From: Trichormus sp. NMC-1
GTDB lineage: Bacteria; Cyanobacteriota; Cyanobacteriia; Cyanobacteriales; Nostocaceae
Direction: 5' to 3'
Assembly (NCBI RefSeq): GCF_001858025.1
Contig: NZ_LZQD01000003.1
Location: 309,692-373,691, forward strand
Length of the DNA: 64,000 nucleotides
Shown: one piece after another, positions 17,115 to 27,672 of the stretch
Layout of the letters: the number at the start of each line of letters is the position of its first letter
How positions within the stretch are numbered: position 1 is the stretch's first letter
Position numbers and translations under genes: made by a program
Notes under the pieces: model-generated
The model's input: the letters and a program-made list of their open reading frames with translations, nothing else
Told to the model about the DNA's origin: nothing
The model's database searches: none

Positions 17115-20006
17115 CTAACCATTCTCCGTTCTCAATATGTTGTTTAAGTTTTGCAATAATTGATTGGCTGTATAGGGTTTTAATAAAACTGCTTGCACTG
17201 TCATTTTATCAGCTTGAGGCAATATATCTGTGGTACTTAATCCACTAGAAGCAATAACTTGTACCTTTGGATCTATTGTTTGCAAAGTGCGGATAGCAGT
17301 CATACCATCCATTTCTGGCATCATCATATCCATCAAAACTGCACTAATTTCCTGTTTGTGTTGGGCATAGAGAGCGATCGCTTCAATTCCATTACTTGCA
17401 GTCATCGTCCGATAATTGTATTGTTCCAGAATGATTGTCGCCACATTACGAATGTCAGGTTCATCATCCACCACTAAAATCAATTCTCCTTGTCCAGAAG
17501 CCATTTCCAAGTTCTCTATACTAGGAATTTGAGCAACTTCTACAGATGGCAAGAATATCTTAAATGTACTGCCTTTACCAACTTCGCTAGAAACTGTCAC
17601 AAAACCGTCATGGCTTTTAATAATTCCCAGTAACGTTGACAAACCTAATCCTGTTCCAGCACCTACTTCTTTGGTGGTAAAAAATGGCTCAAAAATTCTA
17701 TCTAATATTTCTGGTGGCATTCCCATCCCTGTATCTGTAACTGTAATGACGATGTAAGTCCCAACTTTGGATTCAAGATGCATCCGGGTATAGGCTTGAT
17801 CAATAAATAGATTTTCCGCAGCAATTTGGAGATTGCCTCCTTCTGGCATAGCATCACGGGCATTAACTGCCAAATTCATCAGGACTTGATGTAGTTGTGT
17901 AGTGTCTCCAGAAACAGCCCATAGTTCTTCGGGTATCTGGGCTACAAATTCGATAGATTTGGGAAATGTCTGTTTACCAATTTGAATAATATCTGCAATT
18001 AAATGTTTAACTTGTACAATTGCCCGTTCTCCTTTTAATCCTCGCGCAAAGGATAAGACTTGCTTGACTAAACTTGCCCCGCGTCTGGCATTATTTTCGA
18101 TAATTGTCAATAGTTGCGGATGACGTTCTTCATGTTTGGCAAATCTACCTTTGAGTAATTGCGCTGCACATAAAATAGGTGTCAATATATTGTTGATGTC
18201 GTGGGCGATGCCACCGGCTAAAGTCCCGATACTTTCCAGACGCTGGGTGCGGTAAAACTGTTCTTCCAATTCTTTTTTCTTGGTAATATCAGTATCTACA
18301 ATCAGGATAGATTTGGGTTGTCCCTCACTGTCAAACATCAGTGTCCAACGACTTTCAACGATAATTTCTGTGCCTAATTTGGTTTTTTTACGTAACTCAC
18401 CCTGCCAAGTTCCAGACTTAACTACAGTCTGGAGAGGGATGACTTCTTGCTTTTGCGAAGTTTTAGAGTAGAAAATATCTTTGAGGTTTTTACCCAGAGC
18501 TTCATGATTTTTCCAACCGTATATCCTTTCTGCACCTTGATTCCAAAATAAGATTTCCGTCTGGAAATCTCGCACGAAAATTGCATCGGTAGCGATATTT
18601 AATAGGGCAGCTTGTTCGTGGATTTTCTGTTCTGCCTGCTTTCGTTCCGATATGTCTTTAGTTGTACCGAGCATCCTGGCTGGCTGATCGTTTTCGTCAT
18701 CATAAACCTTACCTCTGGTGCTTAACCAATGTAGGCTACCATCAGCCCAAATTACTCGATATTCGGCGACAAATTCAACTTTTTGCTTAATGGCGCTGGT
18801 TACAGCTTTGGTGAAATTATCACGGTCTTCTGGATAGATTAAATAGAGAAATTCTTCAGGGCTGGGACATAATGTATTATTCGGTAAACCATAGATTAGC
18901 CCCATATTGCTAGACCATAGGGTTTTGTTGGTCTGGATCTCCCAATCCCATATACCCATGTTGGCGGCTTCTAGGGCTAAAGTCAGTCGTTCTTGAGTCT
19001 TTTTTCGTTCTTCTTCTACTTGCTTGTATTCCGTGATATCTTCGGTAACACTACCAAAATATTCCAGATCGCCTTGTTCATTTTTAATAGGGAAGCATCT
19101 ACTCCAAATCCAGCGTATTGCTCCATTAGGTTGGATAATGCGGTACTGTAAACTAGTGGGTTCAGCTTTTTGATGATGCTCTTTTATTTCTGTTAAGATG
19201 CGATCGCTTTCTTCTGGATGAATTGCTTCTTTCCATGATTGAGGATTGTCGAACAGACTTTGGCATGAGCGACCCCAAATTTTCTCATAAGCCGGGTTTA
19301 TATAGAGGGTTTCCTTGCCATCTTTAGAGGCCATCCAGATCAGCGTCTGAGTGTTTTCGGAAAAGTGCCGAAATTTCTCCTCACTCATCCTTAGTGCTTC
19401 TTCTGCTTGTTTGCGTTTAGTTTCCTCTACGCGGACTACTCCTTCTATTTGCTGATTGTTTTGTGGGGATTCACCTGTTGAATTTTCTAAAAATTGCTGT
19501 GTCGCTTTGGCAATACCGACCATTTTCACTAGATCTAACTTTTCTAACAAGCTAGATTCAGTGACTATTCCTAGCAATTTTCCCCCATCATCTACAATTG
19601 GTAAATGGTGAATTTGATACTGCTTTAAAAGCAAAAAGGCTGTTGAAATATCCTGAAATTCTGATTGTTTTAATGTGACAGGTTGTTTTGTCATCACTTC
19701 AGCCATTGTCACACTGGATAAATCGATGCCAGATGCTGTTAATTTCAATACGTCTCTAAGAGTAAATATTCCTAGTAACTGCGTTTCTTCTACCACTAAA
19801 ACACAGCTAGTTACTTTTTGGCTCGATTTGCGGCATGGCAATGATAATGATGCTGAAAAGTTGATGAGTTCTAAGCTATTACTTTGTTCTTGATTCATTA
19901 AAGTAATAGCATCCACTACCTGACTATTAGGACTAATCTTCAAGGGATGATGATCAATCAGTTTATGTAAAGAAGGCAAATCAATCATCTGATTCTTTAA
20001 TTGCAT
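17115..20006 (-). CDS. Hybrid sensor histidine kinase (CBS pair, PAS repeats, HisKA, HATPase, receiver)
   Basis: 963 residues, soluble. The order is: two CBS domains (about 10-165), three PAS/PAC modules (about 205-580, each ending in a PAC segment), HisKA with the phospho-acceptor in GGIAHDINNILTP, HATPase with DTGMGMPPEI and GAGTGLGLSTLLG, and a C-terminal receiver with DDEP and the phospho-Asp in LMDMMMPEMDG. The CBS pair could sense adenine nucleotides. No DNA-binding partner is adjacent, so the output is unknown. It is transcribed alone. Confidence 0.9.
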   Translation of the reverse strand: MQLKNQMIDLPSLHKLIDHHPLKISPNSQVVDAITLMNQEQSNSLELINFSASLSLPCRKSSQKVTSCVLVVEETQLLGIFTLRDVLKLTASGIDLSSVTMAEVMTKQPVTLKQSEFQDISTAFLLLKQYQIHHLPIVDDGGKLLGIVTESSLLEKLDLVKMVGIAKATQQFLENSTGESPQNNQQIEGVVRVEETKRKQAEEALRMSEEKFRHFSENTQTLIWMASKDGKETLYINPAYEKIWGRSCQSLFDNPQSWKEAIHPEESDRILTEIKEHHQKAEPTSLQYRIIQPNGAIRWIWSRCFPIKNEQGDLEYFGSVTEDITEYKQVEEERKKTQERLTLALEAANMGIWDWEIQTNKTLWSSNMGLIYGLPNNTLCPSPEEFLYLIYPEDRDNFTKAVTSAIKQKVEFVAEYRVIWADGSLHWLSTRGKVYDDENDQPARMLGTTKDISERKQAEQKIHEQAALLNIATDAIFVRDFQTEILFWNQGAERIYGWKNHEALGKNLKDIFYSKTSQKQEVIPLQTVVKSGTWQGELRKKTKLGTEIIVESRWTLMFDSEGQPKSILIVDTDITKKKELEEQFYRTQRLESIGTLAGGIAHDINNILTPILCAAQLLKGRFAKHEERHPQLLTIIENNARRGASLVKQVLSFARGLKGERAIVQVKHLIADIIQIGKQTFPKSIEFVAQIPEELWAVSGDTTQLHQVLMNLAVNARDAMPEGGNLQIAAENLFIDQAYTRMHLESKVGTYIVITVTDTGMGMPPEILDRIFEPFFTTKEVGAGTGLGLSTLLGIIKSHDGFVTVSSEVGKGSTFKIFLPSVEVAQIPSIENLEMASGQGELILVVDDEPDIRNVATIILEQYNYRTMTASNGIEAIALYAQHKQEISAVLMDMMMPEMDGMTAIRTLQTIDPKVQVIASSGLSTTDILPQADKMTVQAVLLKPYTANQLLQNLNNILRTENG

Positions 20007-20483
20007 AGTTAATAGTCTATTTTCATTATTTTGTTGATTAAAAATTGACTAGTACCGCTTTCTCATAATTAAAAATTAAAACATCCTTCAAACAAACTTT
20101 TGAGTTAAATCTCTCACTGAGTAGTGATTTTGCCGCGCTGCACTGGGTGATTGAGAATAAGGGAAGATTTCACCCAAGCAGTCAGTATGTAGCAATTTTA
20201 TTGATGACTACCAATCCGAATTTTTACTAAGTTGGTAAAGAATAGGGGATAAGTTAATCACTAAAGTAGGAAACTGATTTAATTTTTTAGTTATCAAACT
20301 TAATTCTATTGTTAAATTAGTCAACACGATTGAATATTTTTTTAGTTGGAAGTCCCTTACCTGTCTACACCAGTCAATTCACAAATCAAACCGGATGGCT
20401 ATGACAGGCTAAAACCCTTGTAGAGACGTTCCATGGAACGTCTCTACATACAATATTTACCACAAGATGTCTAATGATAAGTT
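20007..20483. other. Intergenic region between the hybrid kinase and ppsA
   Basis: No gene is visible. It contains the GTAGAGACGTT palindrome at 20420-20447, about 35 bases downstream of the ppsA stop, where it could help termination. The rest is AT-rich and unremarkable. Confidence 0.4.
20420..20447. repeat. REP-like palindrome GTAGAGACGTTCCATGGAAC
   Basis: A near-perfect 28-bp palindrome ending GTCTCTAC. It is the second copy of the repeat at 5925-5953, here with CCATGG at its centre. Confidence 0.75.
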
Positions 20484-23400
20484 TCAAGCGGACATGATAT
20501 TACCTTCAGCTGCGGCAATTTCTAACAGAGTTTTGAGTACAGAGTCAGGATTGAGACTAATAGAATCTATGCCTTCTTCAACCAGGAAACGGGCAAATTC
20601 TGGATAATCGCTGGGTGCTTGGCCGCAGATACCGATTTTGCGTTTAAACTGTCTTGCAGTAGCGATCGCTTTGGCAATTGTTCTCTTGACAGCTGGATTG
20701 CGTTCATCAAACAGATGTGCCACCAATTCAGAATCCCGATCTAGTCCTAAAGTTAATTGTGTCAAGTCATTGGAACCTATGGAAAAGCCGTCAAAGACTT
20801 GGCTAAATTCGTCAGCTAGTACCACGTTACTGGGTAACTCACACATCACATAAACTTCCAAGCCATTTTCACCTTTCACTAAGCCATTGGCTGCCATTTC
20901 TGCCAATACACGTTTTCCTTCTTCGGGAGTTCGGCAGAAGGGAACCATCAAAATCATGTTGGTTAAACCCATTTCATTCCTTACCCGCTTCATGGCTTCA
21001 CATTCTAAGGCAAAACCTTCGCGGTAACGGGGATCATAGTAGCGAGAAGCACCACGCCAACCAAGCATTGGGTTTTCTTCTTTCGGTTCAAATTGTCTAC
21101 CACCTAAGAGGTTTGCATATTCGTTACTCTTGAAATCCGACAACCGGACAATGACAGGTTTAGGATAAAAAGCGGCGGCAATTGTTCCAATACCTTGTGC
21201 TAGTTTATCAATAAAGAATTCGGCTTTATTTTCGTATTGGGCAGTTAACTCAGCAATTTTGTATTTAGCAAGTTCATCTTCTAAATCGTTAAAATGCAGT
21301 AATGCTAAAGGATGGGCTTTGATGTGGTTAGCAATAATAAATTCCATCCTTGCTAAACCTACACCATCATTAGGAATTGCGGTTAAACCTAGTGCTTCTT
21401 CTGGGTTGCCCACATTCATCATAATTTTGGTGCGAGTGCGTGGCAAGTTATCTAGTGTTAATTCTTGAATTTCAAAGTTCAATAAACCTGCATAAACTTT
21501 GCCTGTTTCACCTTCAGCACAACTCACAGTAATTTCTTGTCCAGTTTGTAATAATGTCGTCGCATTACCACAGCCAACAATAGCCGGAATTCCCATTTCT
21601 CTGGCAATAATTGCGGCATGACAGTTACAAACCACTACAGGAGTGTATTTACTGGTAAAAACTAGATAATTATGATGATCCGCAACAGTAATATTATAAA
21701 CTTCAGCTTCTACTGCATCTGCAACTTTAACAACTCGTTGCATCCGAATATCACCTTGCAGAAGTTGCTCAAATTGACCTGTTTCACGGAGTTGTTGCTC
21801 GGAAATCAGGAGATTTTTATCTTTTCTAAGTTTGATTTGACCTGTTACATTGTCACCGAATAGTTGATTAGTAGCAAAGAAACGGGTTTGAATAGTTCTT
21901 CGATTAACATCTCCTTTGACTCGTTGAGTATATTCTAAAATTCGCTCTAATTTTTCCACAATCTGCACATTGTAGATGTGACGATTTCTGGTAACTTGAG
22001 GAACAGTATTAATTTTCAAACAAGCAATAATGACAGCTTGTAGTAAATTTTCTTCAGAGATATAGATGTTAATGCGGTTGTTAGCATAGCAACCATCACC
22101 ATCAATTACACCGCCTAAAAATTGATAGGAAACTTCTGGAGTATTTTCGAGGAGAATTTGAGTAATCTGTTGCTCTTTTTCTTTTAAGTCGTAGGCGATA
22201 GCTTTAGAATAAATACGATAAGCTGTAGCTTGCCCTTTTACCTGTTTTCCTCTTATGTAACCTGAAGATTCGGCTTTCTCGTAAGAAGTAAAGGATTTAC
22301 CATAAACTGTATTCATTTTTTCATTCATAGTAGCTATGAATGCTTGTTTTTCTGGTAAACACTTTTGAATAAACTGGACTTCTCCATGAGTTCGACTAGT
22401 ATAAATTGAGCCGTCTGTGATTATTCCTCCAATCAGATAAGCCAAATCAGCTTCTTGATTTTTGTTGTTACCTAATTTAGGAATATTCTGAGATACAAGC
22501 ACCATTTCTTGGCTATCTAACATTTCTTGAATCTCAGTTTTGGTATATTCACCATTACGAAGATTGACCATTTTATGATCAGGAGTTAAACGCAGAATAT
22601 TATCTGTAACTTTCCCAGTTTGAGATACACTCACACCAATTACTTGAGATGTACGTTTCATCGCATCTGTAATGGGTTTCCATTCTATTTGATGGGTTTT
22701 GGTGTTGAGGGCTAAAGTTGATAATCCTTGATATCCTTGTTCATAGATTTGCTGAATGGTCATAAAACCTTGATTGGTGATAATGTTTGTATCTCCATCA
22801 AAACAGGTTCTCCCACCAGAGTTGGTGACAATAGCACTAGCTTTTTTCATGATTGGTTCCCAGTCTGGATCTGTGCGGTTTGTAACTAGCACATCTCCGG
22901 CTTGAAATTGTTGAATTTGCGACGCATCAAGAATAACTTTGGCTTTACCTTGACCAATCATTTCGCCGACGCTACGACCTGTTAATAAAACTTCACTTTT
23001 TTCTTTTAATTGATAGCTTTTTAGGACATTTTTCGTTTTTTGAGATTGTACTGTTTCTGGTCTAGCTTGAACTATAAATAATTCACCTGTCACCCCATCT
23101 TTTGCCCATTCAATATCCATTGGCGTGTCTATACCACGGACTTGGGAATAATGGTCTTCAATAATGCAAGCCCAGGTTGCAAGTTGTAAAATCTCGTCAT
23201 TATTCAGGGCAAATTGGTTGCGTTCTGAGGCAAGAACAGAGACATTTTTGGTTAATTTCATCCCGCCTAAGTCATAAACCATTTTAATTTCTTTAGTCCC
23301 CAAACGTTTTTGGAGAATTGGTTTAAAGCCTTGTTTGAGAGTTGGTTTAAATACTAAATATTCATCTGGATTAACTGCACCTTGAACGACGGTTTCACCT

Positions 23401-24116
23401 AAACCATAAGCAGCGGTAATTAAAGCTGCATCTTGAAAACCTGTTTCTGTGTCAATGGAGAACATGACACCAGAACAAGCTAAGTCAGAGCGTACCATTT
23501 TTTGTACCCCGACTGATAAGGCTACTTCAAAGTGGTCGAAGCCTTTTTTTTGTCGATAGGAAATAGCACGGTCGGTAAAAATAGAAGCAAAGCATTTATG
23601 GCAAGATTCTAATACGCTTTTGAATCCGTAAACGTTGAGATAGGTTTCTTGCTGTCCGGCAAAACTAGCATCTGGGAGGTCTTCGGCTGTGGCACTAGAA
23701 CGAACGGCAACGTCGGTATCTTCACCGTATTCTTGACAGAGACTTTGATAGGATTGTGCGATCGCTTCTTGTAATTCTAGCGGAAATGGCGTGTTGAGCA
23801 TCAGCGACCGAGCTTGTTGACCACATTGTCGCAAATTATCTATATCCTCTACATCTAAAGAAGCAAATATCTTTCTCAATTTAGCTTCTAAACCTGCCCC
23901 AGTAATGAAAAATCTATAAGCATAAGCGGTGGTAGCAAACCCGGTGGGAACTTTTACTCCTTTGGAACTCAGTTGTTGAATCATCTCTCCTAAAGAGGCA
24001 TTTTTTCCACCTACGAAGGGAATATCTGCAATCCCCACGCTATTAAACGGTAGGACTAGGGCTTGTTCTTTGGATAATAGGCGCTCATTTTCTTGATTTT
24101 GTCGTATTTCTAGCAT
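20484..24116 (-). CDS. ppsA: Phosphoenolpyruvate synthase interrupted by an intein
   Basis: 1210 residues as translated; about 816 remain after removing the intein, the usual size. The enzyme turns pyruvate, ATP and water into PEP, AMP and phosphate, feeding gluconeogenesis. The N-terminal ATP-grasp part (about 20-355) has AVRSSATAEDLPDASFAGQQ. The swivelling phosphohistidine domain would read GGRTCHAAIIARE, but is split after GGRT (residue 437). The C-terminal PEP-binding TIM barrel has GWRGASRYYDP and the catalytic CGQAPSDYP. Without splicing the active site cannot form. Transcribed alone. Confidence 0.95.
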   Translation of the reverse strand: MLEIRQNQENERLLSKEQALVLPFNSVGIADIPFVGGKNASLGEMIQQLSSKGVKVPTGFATTAYAYRFFITGAGLEAKLRKIFASLDVEDIDNLRQCGQQARSLMLNTPFPLELQEAIAQSYQSLCQEYGEDTDVAVRSSATAEDLPDASFAGQQETYLNVYGFKSVLESCHKCFASIFTDRAISYRQKKGFDHFEVALSVGVQKMVRSDLACSGVMFSIDTETGFQDAALITAAYGLGETVVQGAVNPDEYLVFKPTLKQGFKPILQKRLGTKEIKMVYDLGGMKLTKNVSVLASERNQFALNNDEILQLATWACIIEDHYSQVRGIDTPMDIEWAKDGVTGELFIVQARPETVQSQKTKNVLKSYQLKEKSEVLLTGRSVGEMIGQGKAKVILDASQIQQFQAGDVLVTNRTDPDWEPIMKKASAIVTNSGGRTCFDGDTNIITNQGFMTIQQIYEQGYQGLSTLALNTKTHQIEWKPITDAMKRTSQVIGVSVSQTGKVTDNILRLTPDHKMVNLRNGEYTKTEIQEMLDSQEMVLVSQNIPKLGNNKNQEADLAYLIGGIITDGSIYTSRTHGEVQFIQKCLPEKQAFIATMNEKMNTVYGKSFTSYEKAESSGYIRGKQVKGQATAYRIYSKAIAYDLKEKEQQITQILLENTPEVSYQFLGGVIDGDGCYANNRINIYISEENLLQAVIIACLKINTVPQVTRNRHIYNVQIVEKLERILEYTQRVKGDVNRRTIQTRFFATNQLFGDNVTGQIKLRKDKNLLISEQQLRETGQFEQLLQGDIRMQRVVKVADAVEAEVYNITVADHHNYLVFTSKYTPVVVCNCHAAIIAREMGIPAIVGCGNATTLLQTGQEITVSCAEGETGKVYAGLLNFEIQELTLDNLPRTRTKIMMNVGNPEEALGLTAIPNDGVGLARMEFIIANHIKAHPLALLHFNDLEDELAKYKIAELTAQYENKAEFFIDKLAQGIGTIAAAFYPKPVIVRLSDFKSNEYANLLGGRQFEPKEENPMLGWRGASRYYDPRYREGFALECEAMKRVRNEMGLTNMILMVPFCRTPEEGKRVLAEMAANGLVKGENGLEVYVMCELPSNVVLADEFSQVFDGFSIGSNDLTQLTLGLDRDSELVAHLFDERNPAVKRTIAKAIATARQFKRKIGICGQAPSDYPEFARFLVEEGIDSISLNPDSVLKTLLEIAAAEGNIMSA
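21624..22805 (-). mobile_element. Intein with LAGLIDADG homing-endonuclease domain in PpsA
   Basis: 394 residues (438-831 of the precursor). The splice block A is CFDGDTNIIT, block B contains LRLTPDHKMV, block F is EVYNITVADHHNYLVF and block G is VVVCN followed by Cys +1. Two dodecapeptide motifs, LIGGIITDGS and FLGGVIDGDG, mark a LAGLIDADG endonuclease. The residue before the terminal Asn is Cys rather than the usual His. It is inserted exactly before the Cys-His of the phosphohistidine motif. Archaeal PEP synthases are known to host inteins. Splicing activity is inferred. Confidence 0.93.
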
Positions 24117-24217
24117 ATTTTCGAGTCCTTTAAAAGCTACAAATATTTTGCGTAAATCGATGCTTCTGAGTTACACAATTATTTTTATACCCCAATAATT
24201 TGAGGAACTTGTGAAGA

Positions 24218-24322
24218 TATAGCAGGTGACAGGGAACAGGTGACAGGTGACAGTGCTAGAAGCCTTTTAGTGTCTAAGTTTTAGGATTAGTTGATGTCCT
24301 AACCGCCTTGTCCGTTGCTATA
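24218..24322 (+). mobile_element. MITE-like element, TATAGCA family, copy A (105 bp)
   Basis: Starts TATAGCAGG and ends TTGCTATA. It is identical over 105 bases to 29518-29622, with related copies at 9586 and 48713. The left part holds a tandem GGTGACA repeat. It lies in the 600-bp gap (24117-24717) between ppsA and the diguanylate cyclase, where I see nothing else. Confidence 0.8.
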
Positions 24323-24717
24323 CTGTTTAAAAAAACGGAAAATACGTAAATATCATGACATTATTTAGAAATATAACTAAAGATATTGTGCTTGGCAGTT
24401 TCCTCACATTTGCAAACTACACTGTAAAAGTATAAATATTTATAAGCATTTTCTAGTCTAATTAAGTACAAAATTATCTGCGTCCATCTGCGTTTAATTA
24501 TTACTGCTCGTACCTCACTTGAATGGGAATTGCTTTATCATTTTAAATTTGAGATTTTAGATTTTCAAAATCTTACTGCATTAACTTTACAATTTTCCAT
24601 CTGTCGCCATCATTTTTCTTTATTGGTATTATTTTTAATGGCTCCAAAATAGGCAAAAAAACAAAAACGCAGATTCGCTTCTTAATATCTCACGGCTAAA
24701 GTATCTGAGTTTTACAC

Positions 24718-26076
24718 TTAATGAGTAAGCTGATAAGAATATGTATTGCGTCCTTGATTTTTAGCGGCATATAGTGATATGTCCGCATTTTTAATCAAGT
24801 ATTCTAGTGAATAATCGGGAACTGGAACCATACTAGCAATGCCCATACTTAATGTCACATAATCGCTCACTGAAGAATGATGGTGAGGAATAGATAAGCT
24901 GGCTATTTGTTGTTGAATCTGTTGAGCAAAATAAACTGCTCCTTCTAAAGGGGTGTTAGGAAGTAAAACAGCAAACTCTTCACCACCATAACGAGCCACC
25001 AAATCAGCCGGACGTTTGCAGGTGCGAGCGATTGCTTGAGCAATTTTTCGCAAACATTCATCACCCGCAGGATGACCATAACAGTCGTTGTAGCTTTTAA
25101 AATAATCTATATCACAAAGAATTAATGATAAAGGCGTTTTTTCCCGTTGCAGTCGCTGCCATTCCAAATTGATCACTGCATCAAAACATCGTCGATTGGC
25201 AATTTGCGTTAATCCGTCGAGATTGACTAAACGTCGTAATTCAGAATTAGCTTGTCTAAGAGTTGCCTCTACCTGCAAACGCTCTGTCAGATCAGAAATA
25301 ATACAGTAGAGTAGATTCTTTCTTTCGATATTAATGCGACTGGAATAAATTTCGACTTGACGAATTTCACCAGATGCTAACTGATGAAAATATAAAAAAT
25401 TCCCCGGATAAGCAAATTGTTTTACAGCTTTCTTGGGAAGAGGAGAACCATCCACTAACACAGTTAAATCTGAAAGCTTTTTCTGTTGCAGAACTTCGCG
25501 TCCATAGCCGTAAAATTGACTTGCGGCTGGATTAGCATCAAAGATTTCCAGAGTAAGAGGATCGATTAATATTTGCACCGCTCGGTTTTTTTCAAACATC
25601 TGCGGGTAAGTTACTTGGCTTGGTTGTAAATTTTGAGCAGTAAGACACTGATGGCAAAGATCCAATGAGTTAGTTATCTCTTGCATACACAGCAAGGCAT
25701 CAAAACCTGTATTTTTTGTGGACACAATTGGCGTTGCTGTGACTTGCAACGAACGAAACCTTCCCTCTTTAGTTAGACAAGTCAAAAAATGCGGGTACAA
25801 CTGGGGTGAAAAAACAGTCACTTTTCCAGATTGCAAAGTTTGGTTTAATTGTTCGACATAATTTTGACAATTGAGATGAGGGAAATATAAAAACAGGTTC
25901 TTACCAAGAATTTCTTCTCTGGAAATATTTGTCCAATTTTCCAGGCATGAGTTCCAAAAACTGACTATGCCATCACGCTGCAAATAACACACTCCAACAG
26001 GAAGACATTCCATCAATTGCAATGATTCAAATGAAATTTGCGTAATTTCTCTGTTGATTGTTGGGAATGTCTTCAT
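24718..26076 (-). CDS. PAS-containing diguanylate cyclase
   Basis: 452 residues, soluble. Two or three PAS-like modules (about 10-140 and 160-270) precede a GGDEF domain. The active site reads YGGEEF, and RPAD five residues before it is an intact inhibitory I-site, so a product-inhibited cyclase making c-di-GMP from two GTP is expected. No EAL domain. The signal is unknown. A decayed copy of its 5' end lies upstream at 26159-26225. Confidence 0.9.
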   Translation of the reverse strand: MKTFPTINREITQISFESLQLMECLPVGVCYLQRDGIVSFWNSCLENWTNISREEILGKNLFLYFPHLNCQNYVEQLNQTLQSGKVTVFSPQLYPHFLTCLTKEGRFRSLQVTATPIVSTKNTGFDALLCMQEITNSLDLCHQCLTAQNLQPSQVTYPQMFEKNRAVQILIDPLTLEIFDANPAASQFYGYGREVLQQKKLSDLTVLVDGSPLPKKAVKQFAYPGNFLYFHQLASGEIRQVEIYSSRINIERKNLLYCIISDLTERLQVEATLRQANSELRRLVNLDGLTQIANRRCFDAVINLEWQRLQREKTPLSLILCDIDYFKSYNDCYGHPAGDECLRKIAQAIARTCKRPADLVARYGGEEFAVLLPNTPLEGAVYFAQQIQQQIASLSIPHHHSSVSDYVTLSMGIASMVPVPDYSLEYLIKNADISLYAAKNQGRNTYSYQLTH

Positions 26077-26158
26077 ATCAATTTTTGCCCACTCACTCTA
26101 ATTTGGCAGACCTGCGGTGACACGAGTCCAGACAATTATAATAAAATGAAATATGAAG

Positions 26159-26320
26159 AACATACCCCAACAGGAAGATATTTTGTGAGTTGCAATCACG
26201 CCAATGAAAGCGGCTAATTTCTGGCAAAAATGTCAGATTATTCCTGAAATCATCACTTCAACAAGAATGGCTACAGAAGAAAATACCCAACAACTTCTGC
26301 GGAAAATCGGAGAATTGGGC
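26159..26320. pseudogene. Relic resembling the start of the diguanylate cyclase gene, plus a small kinase-like stub
   Basis: Bases 26159-26225 align by eye with the beginning of the neighbouring cyclase gene on the minus strand: CCAACAGGAAGA, then GTTGCAAT, then CAATGAAA and TAATTTCT. No frame is open. Next to it, from 26266 on the plus strand, an 18-codon stub starts MATEENTQQLLRKIGELG and then stops. The rest of 26077-26618 shows no gene. Confidence 0.4.
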
Positions 26321-26618
26321 TGATAAGTCGCTCAACCCAAAAAAAATGTAATGGACATATCCCCGACTTCTCAAGGAAATAGGGAATCTATCTTGTGTAG
26401 ATTTTATATTTAATTATGTTGACCTTCTTAGCAAGGAAAAAATGATGGTGACTGTTTGAATTGTTTTTTGAATTGTTTAAATTGACTTACTTGTTTTGCA
26501 TGAATTGCGACTGGAAAACCCTCGAATTAATTCAAGGGCTGTATGTTTTGAGAGTTTATATCTTAATTTGAAATTGATTTCGGATGTTGTCTATTTGTTA
26601 TTGATTCTAAGTATTGTT

Positions 26619-26840
26619 TTAATCTTCTTGCCAATCTTCACAACCAAGCAGGTCAATAATCCTGTCTCTGAGTAGATATTCATTTTTTTCTAGCTCATGC
26701 TCAAAATAAGTCCATTCACGGTCAGGAAGATATTTGCAAAGAGTATAAATTGGCTGTTGACGGTTAAGAAGTCCCCTTTTCACAAGTTCATGTGCTTCTT
26801 CCTTTATCATACCAATGTCATATTTAATAGCGGTATCCAT
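26619..26840 (-). CDS. Small conserved cyanobacterial protein (DUF4327-like)
   Basis: 73 residues, acidic and soluble. The pattern YDIGMIKEEAHELVKRGLL, then QPIYTLCKYLP and WTYFEHELEKNEYLLRDRI, resembles the DUF4327 family as I remember it. Function unknown. Isolated between long spacers. Confidence 0.65.
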   Translation of the reverse strand: MDTAIKYDIGMIKEEAHELVKRGLLNRQQPIYTLCKYLPDREWTYFEHELEKNEYLLRDRIIDLLGCEDWQED

Positions 26841-27040
26841 ACCTTGTTACCTCATTTTCTAGCAAGGAATTAAAAGACAACTTTATAAATTATTGTCTCT
26901 ACTTTAAATTTATCAAAAAATTGGTAAATTTTGTGAACAATCATCAAATTAATTTTTACTAGACGGTATTTTATCGGTTTTGATTGCTGCTGAAGGCATA
27001 TCCTTAAATTCAGCAGTTTTTTTAATCTTCAGAAATGACC

Positions 27041-27152
27041 AATCATATCATGTTCGCTTAAGTACTTATCCAAAAAAACTCTCCGCGTCACCGCGTCTCC
27101 CTATCTCCGCGTCGGACTTAATTATCAGTCTTTAACCGAACACGATATCATT
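27041..27152. mobile_element. 112-bp MITE-like element with AATNATATC-type terminal repeats
   Basis: AATCATATCATGTTCG (27041-27056) is the near-perfect inverse of CGAACACGATATCATT (27137-27152). The interior carries CCGCGTCACCGCGTCTCCC-type tandem repeats. The right half, TTAATTATCAGTCTTTAACC then CGAACACGATATCATT, recurs near 32859-32895. The rest of 26841-27672 has a CCCGGATttATCCGGG hairpin and TTCCCTG heptamer repeats (about 27396-27430), but no gene. Confidence 0.6.
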
Positions 27153-27672
27153 CCTTGATGGTACAAGTTCCCGGATTTATCCGGGAAATCAATCCAAAAT
27201 CCTTGCATCCTGTTAGAGGATGAGGATACCGGATATTTTGTGAATAGCTTTGACTCCTAGCGCTTTGTTACAGCCTTTTACTGTCACTACAACAGCGATC
27301 GCTCTATTTTTGTAACTTACTACTACTGATTTCAATAAGTAGGTTAACAGAAAAATTTAAAGGTATGTGAAGAAAAGTAAAATCGCCCAAAGCTCTCTTC
27401 CTGTTCCCTGTTCCCTGTTCCCTGTTCCCTTGCCCCAACGACAATTTTTAACGCCCACCTACTTAACAGATCAACCGAGGACGAAGAAAATCCACTGTTT
27501 CTGATTGAGATCAAGAAAGTGAACATCACCACAATAGTACTTTTCCTCAAGTAATTCAAGGTAATGGCAAGTGAGACAACAGATCCTGGATATACCCTAC
27601 TGCTTAGATAAGTCGGATATTTTATGGATTACTATAGAATTAGAATTGTTGTGATGTTTCCTATTAGCTAAA

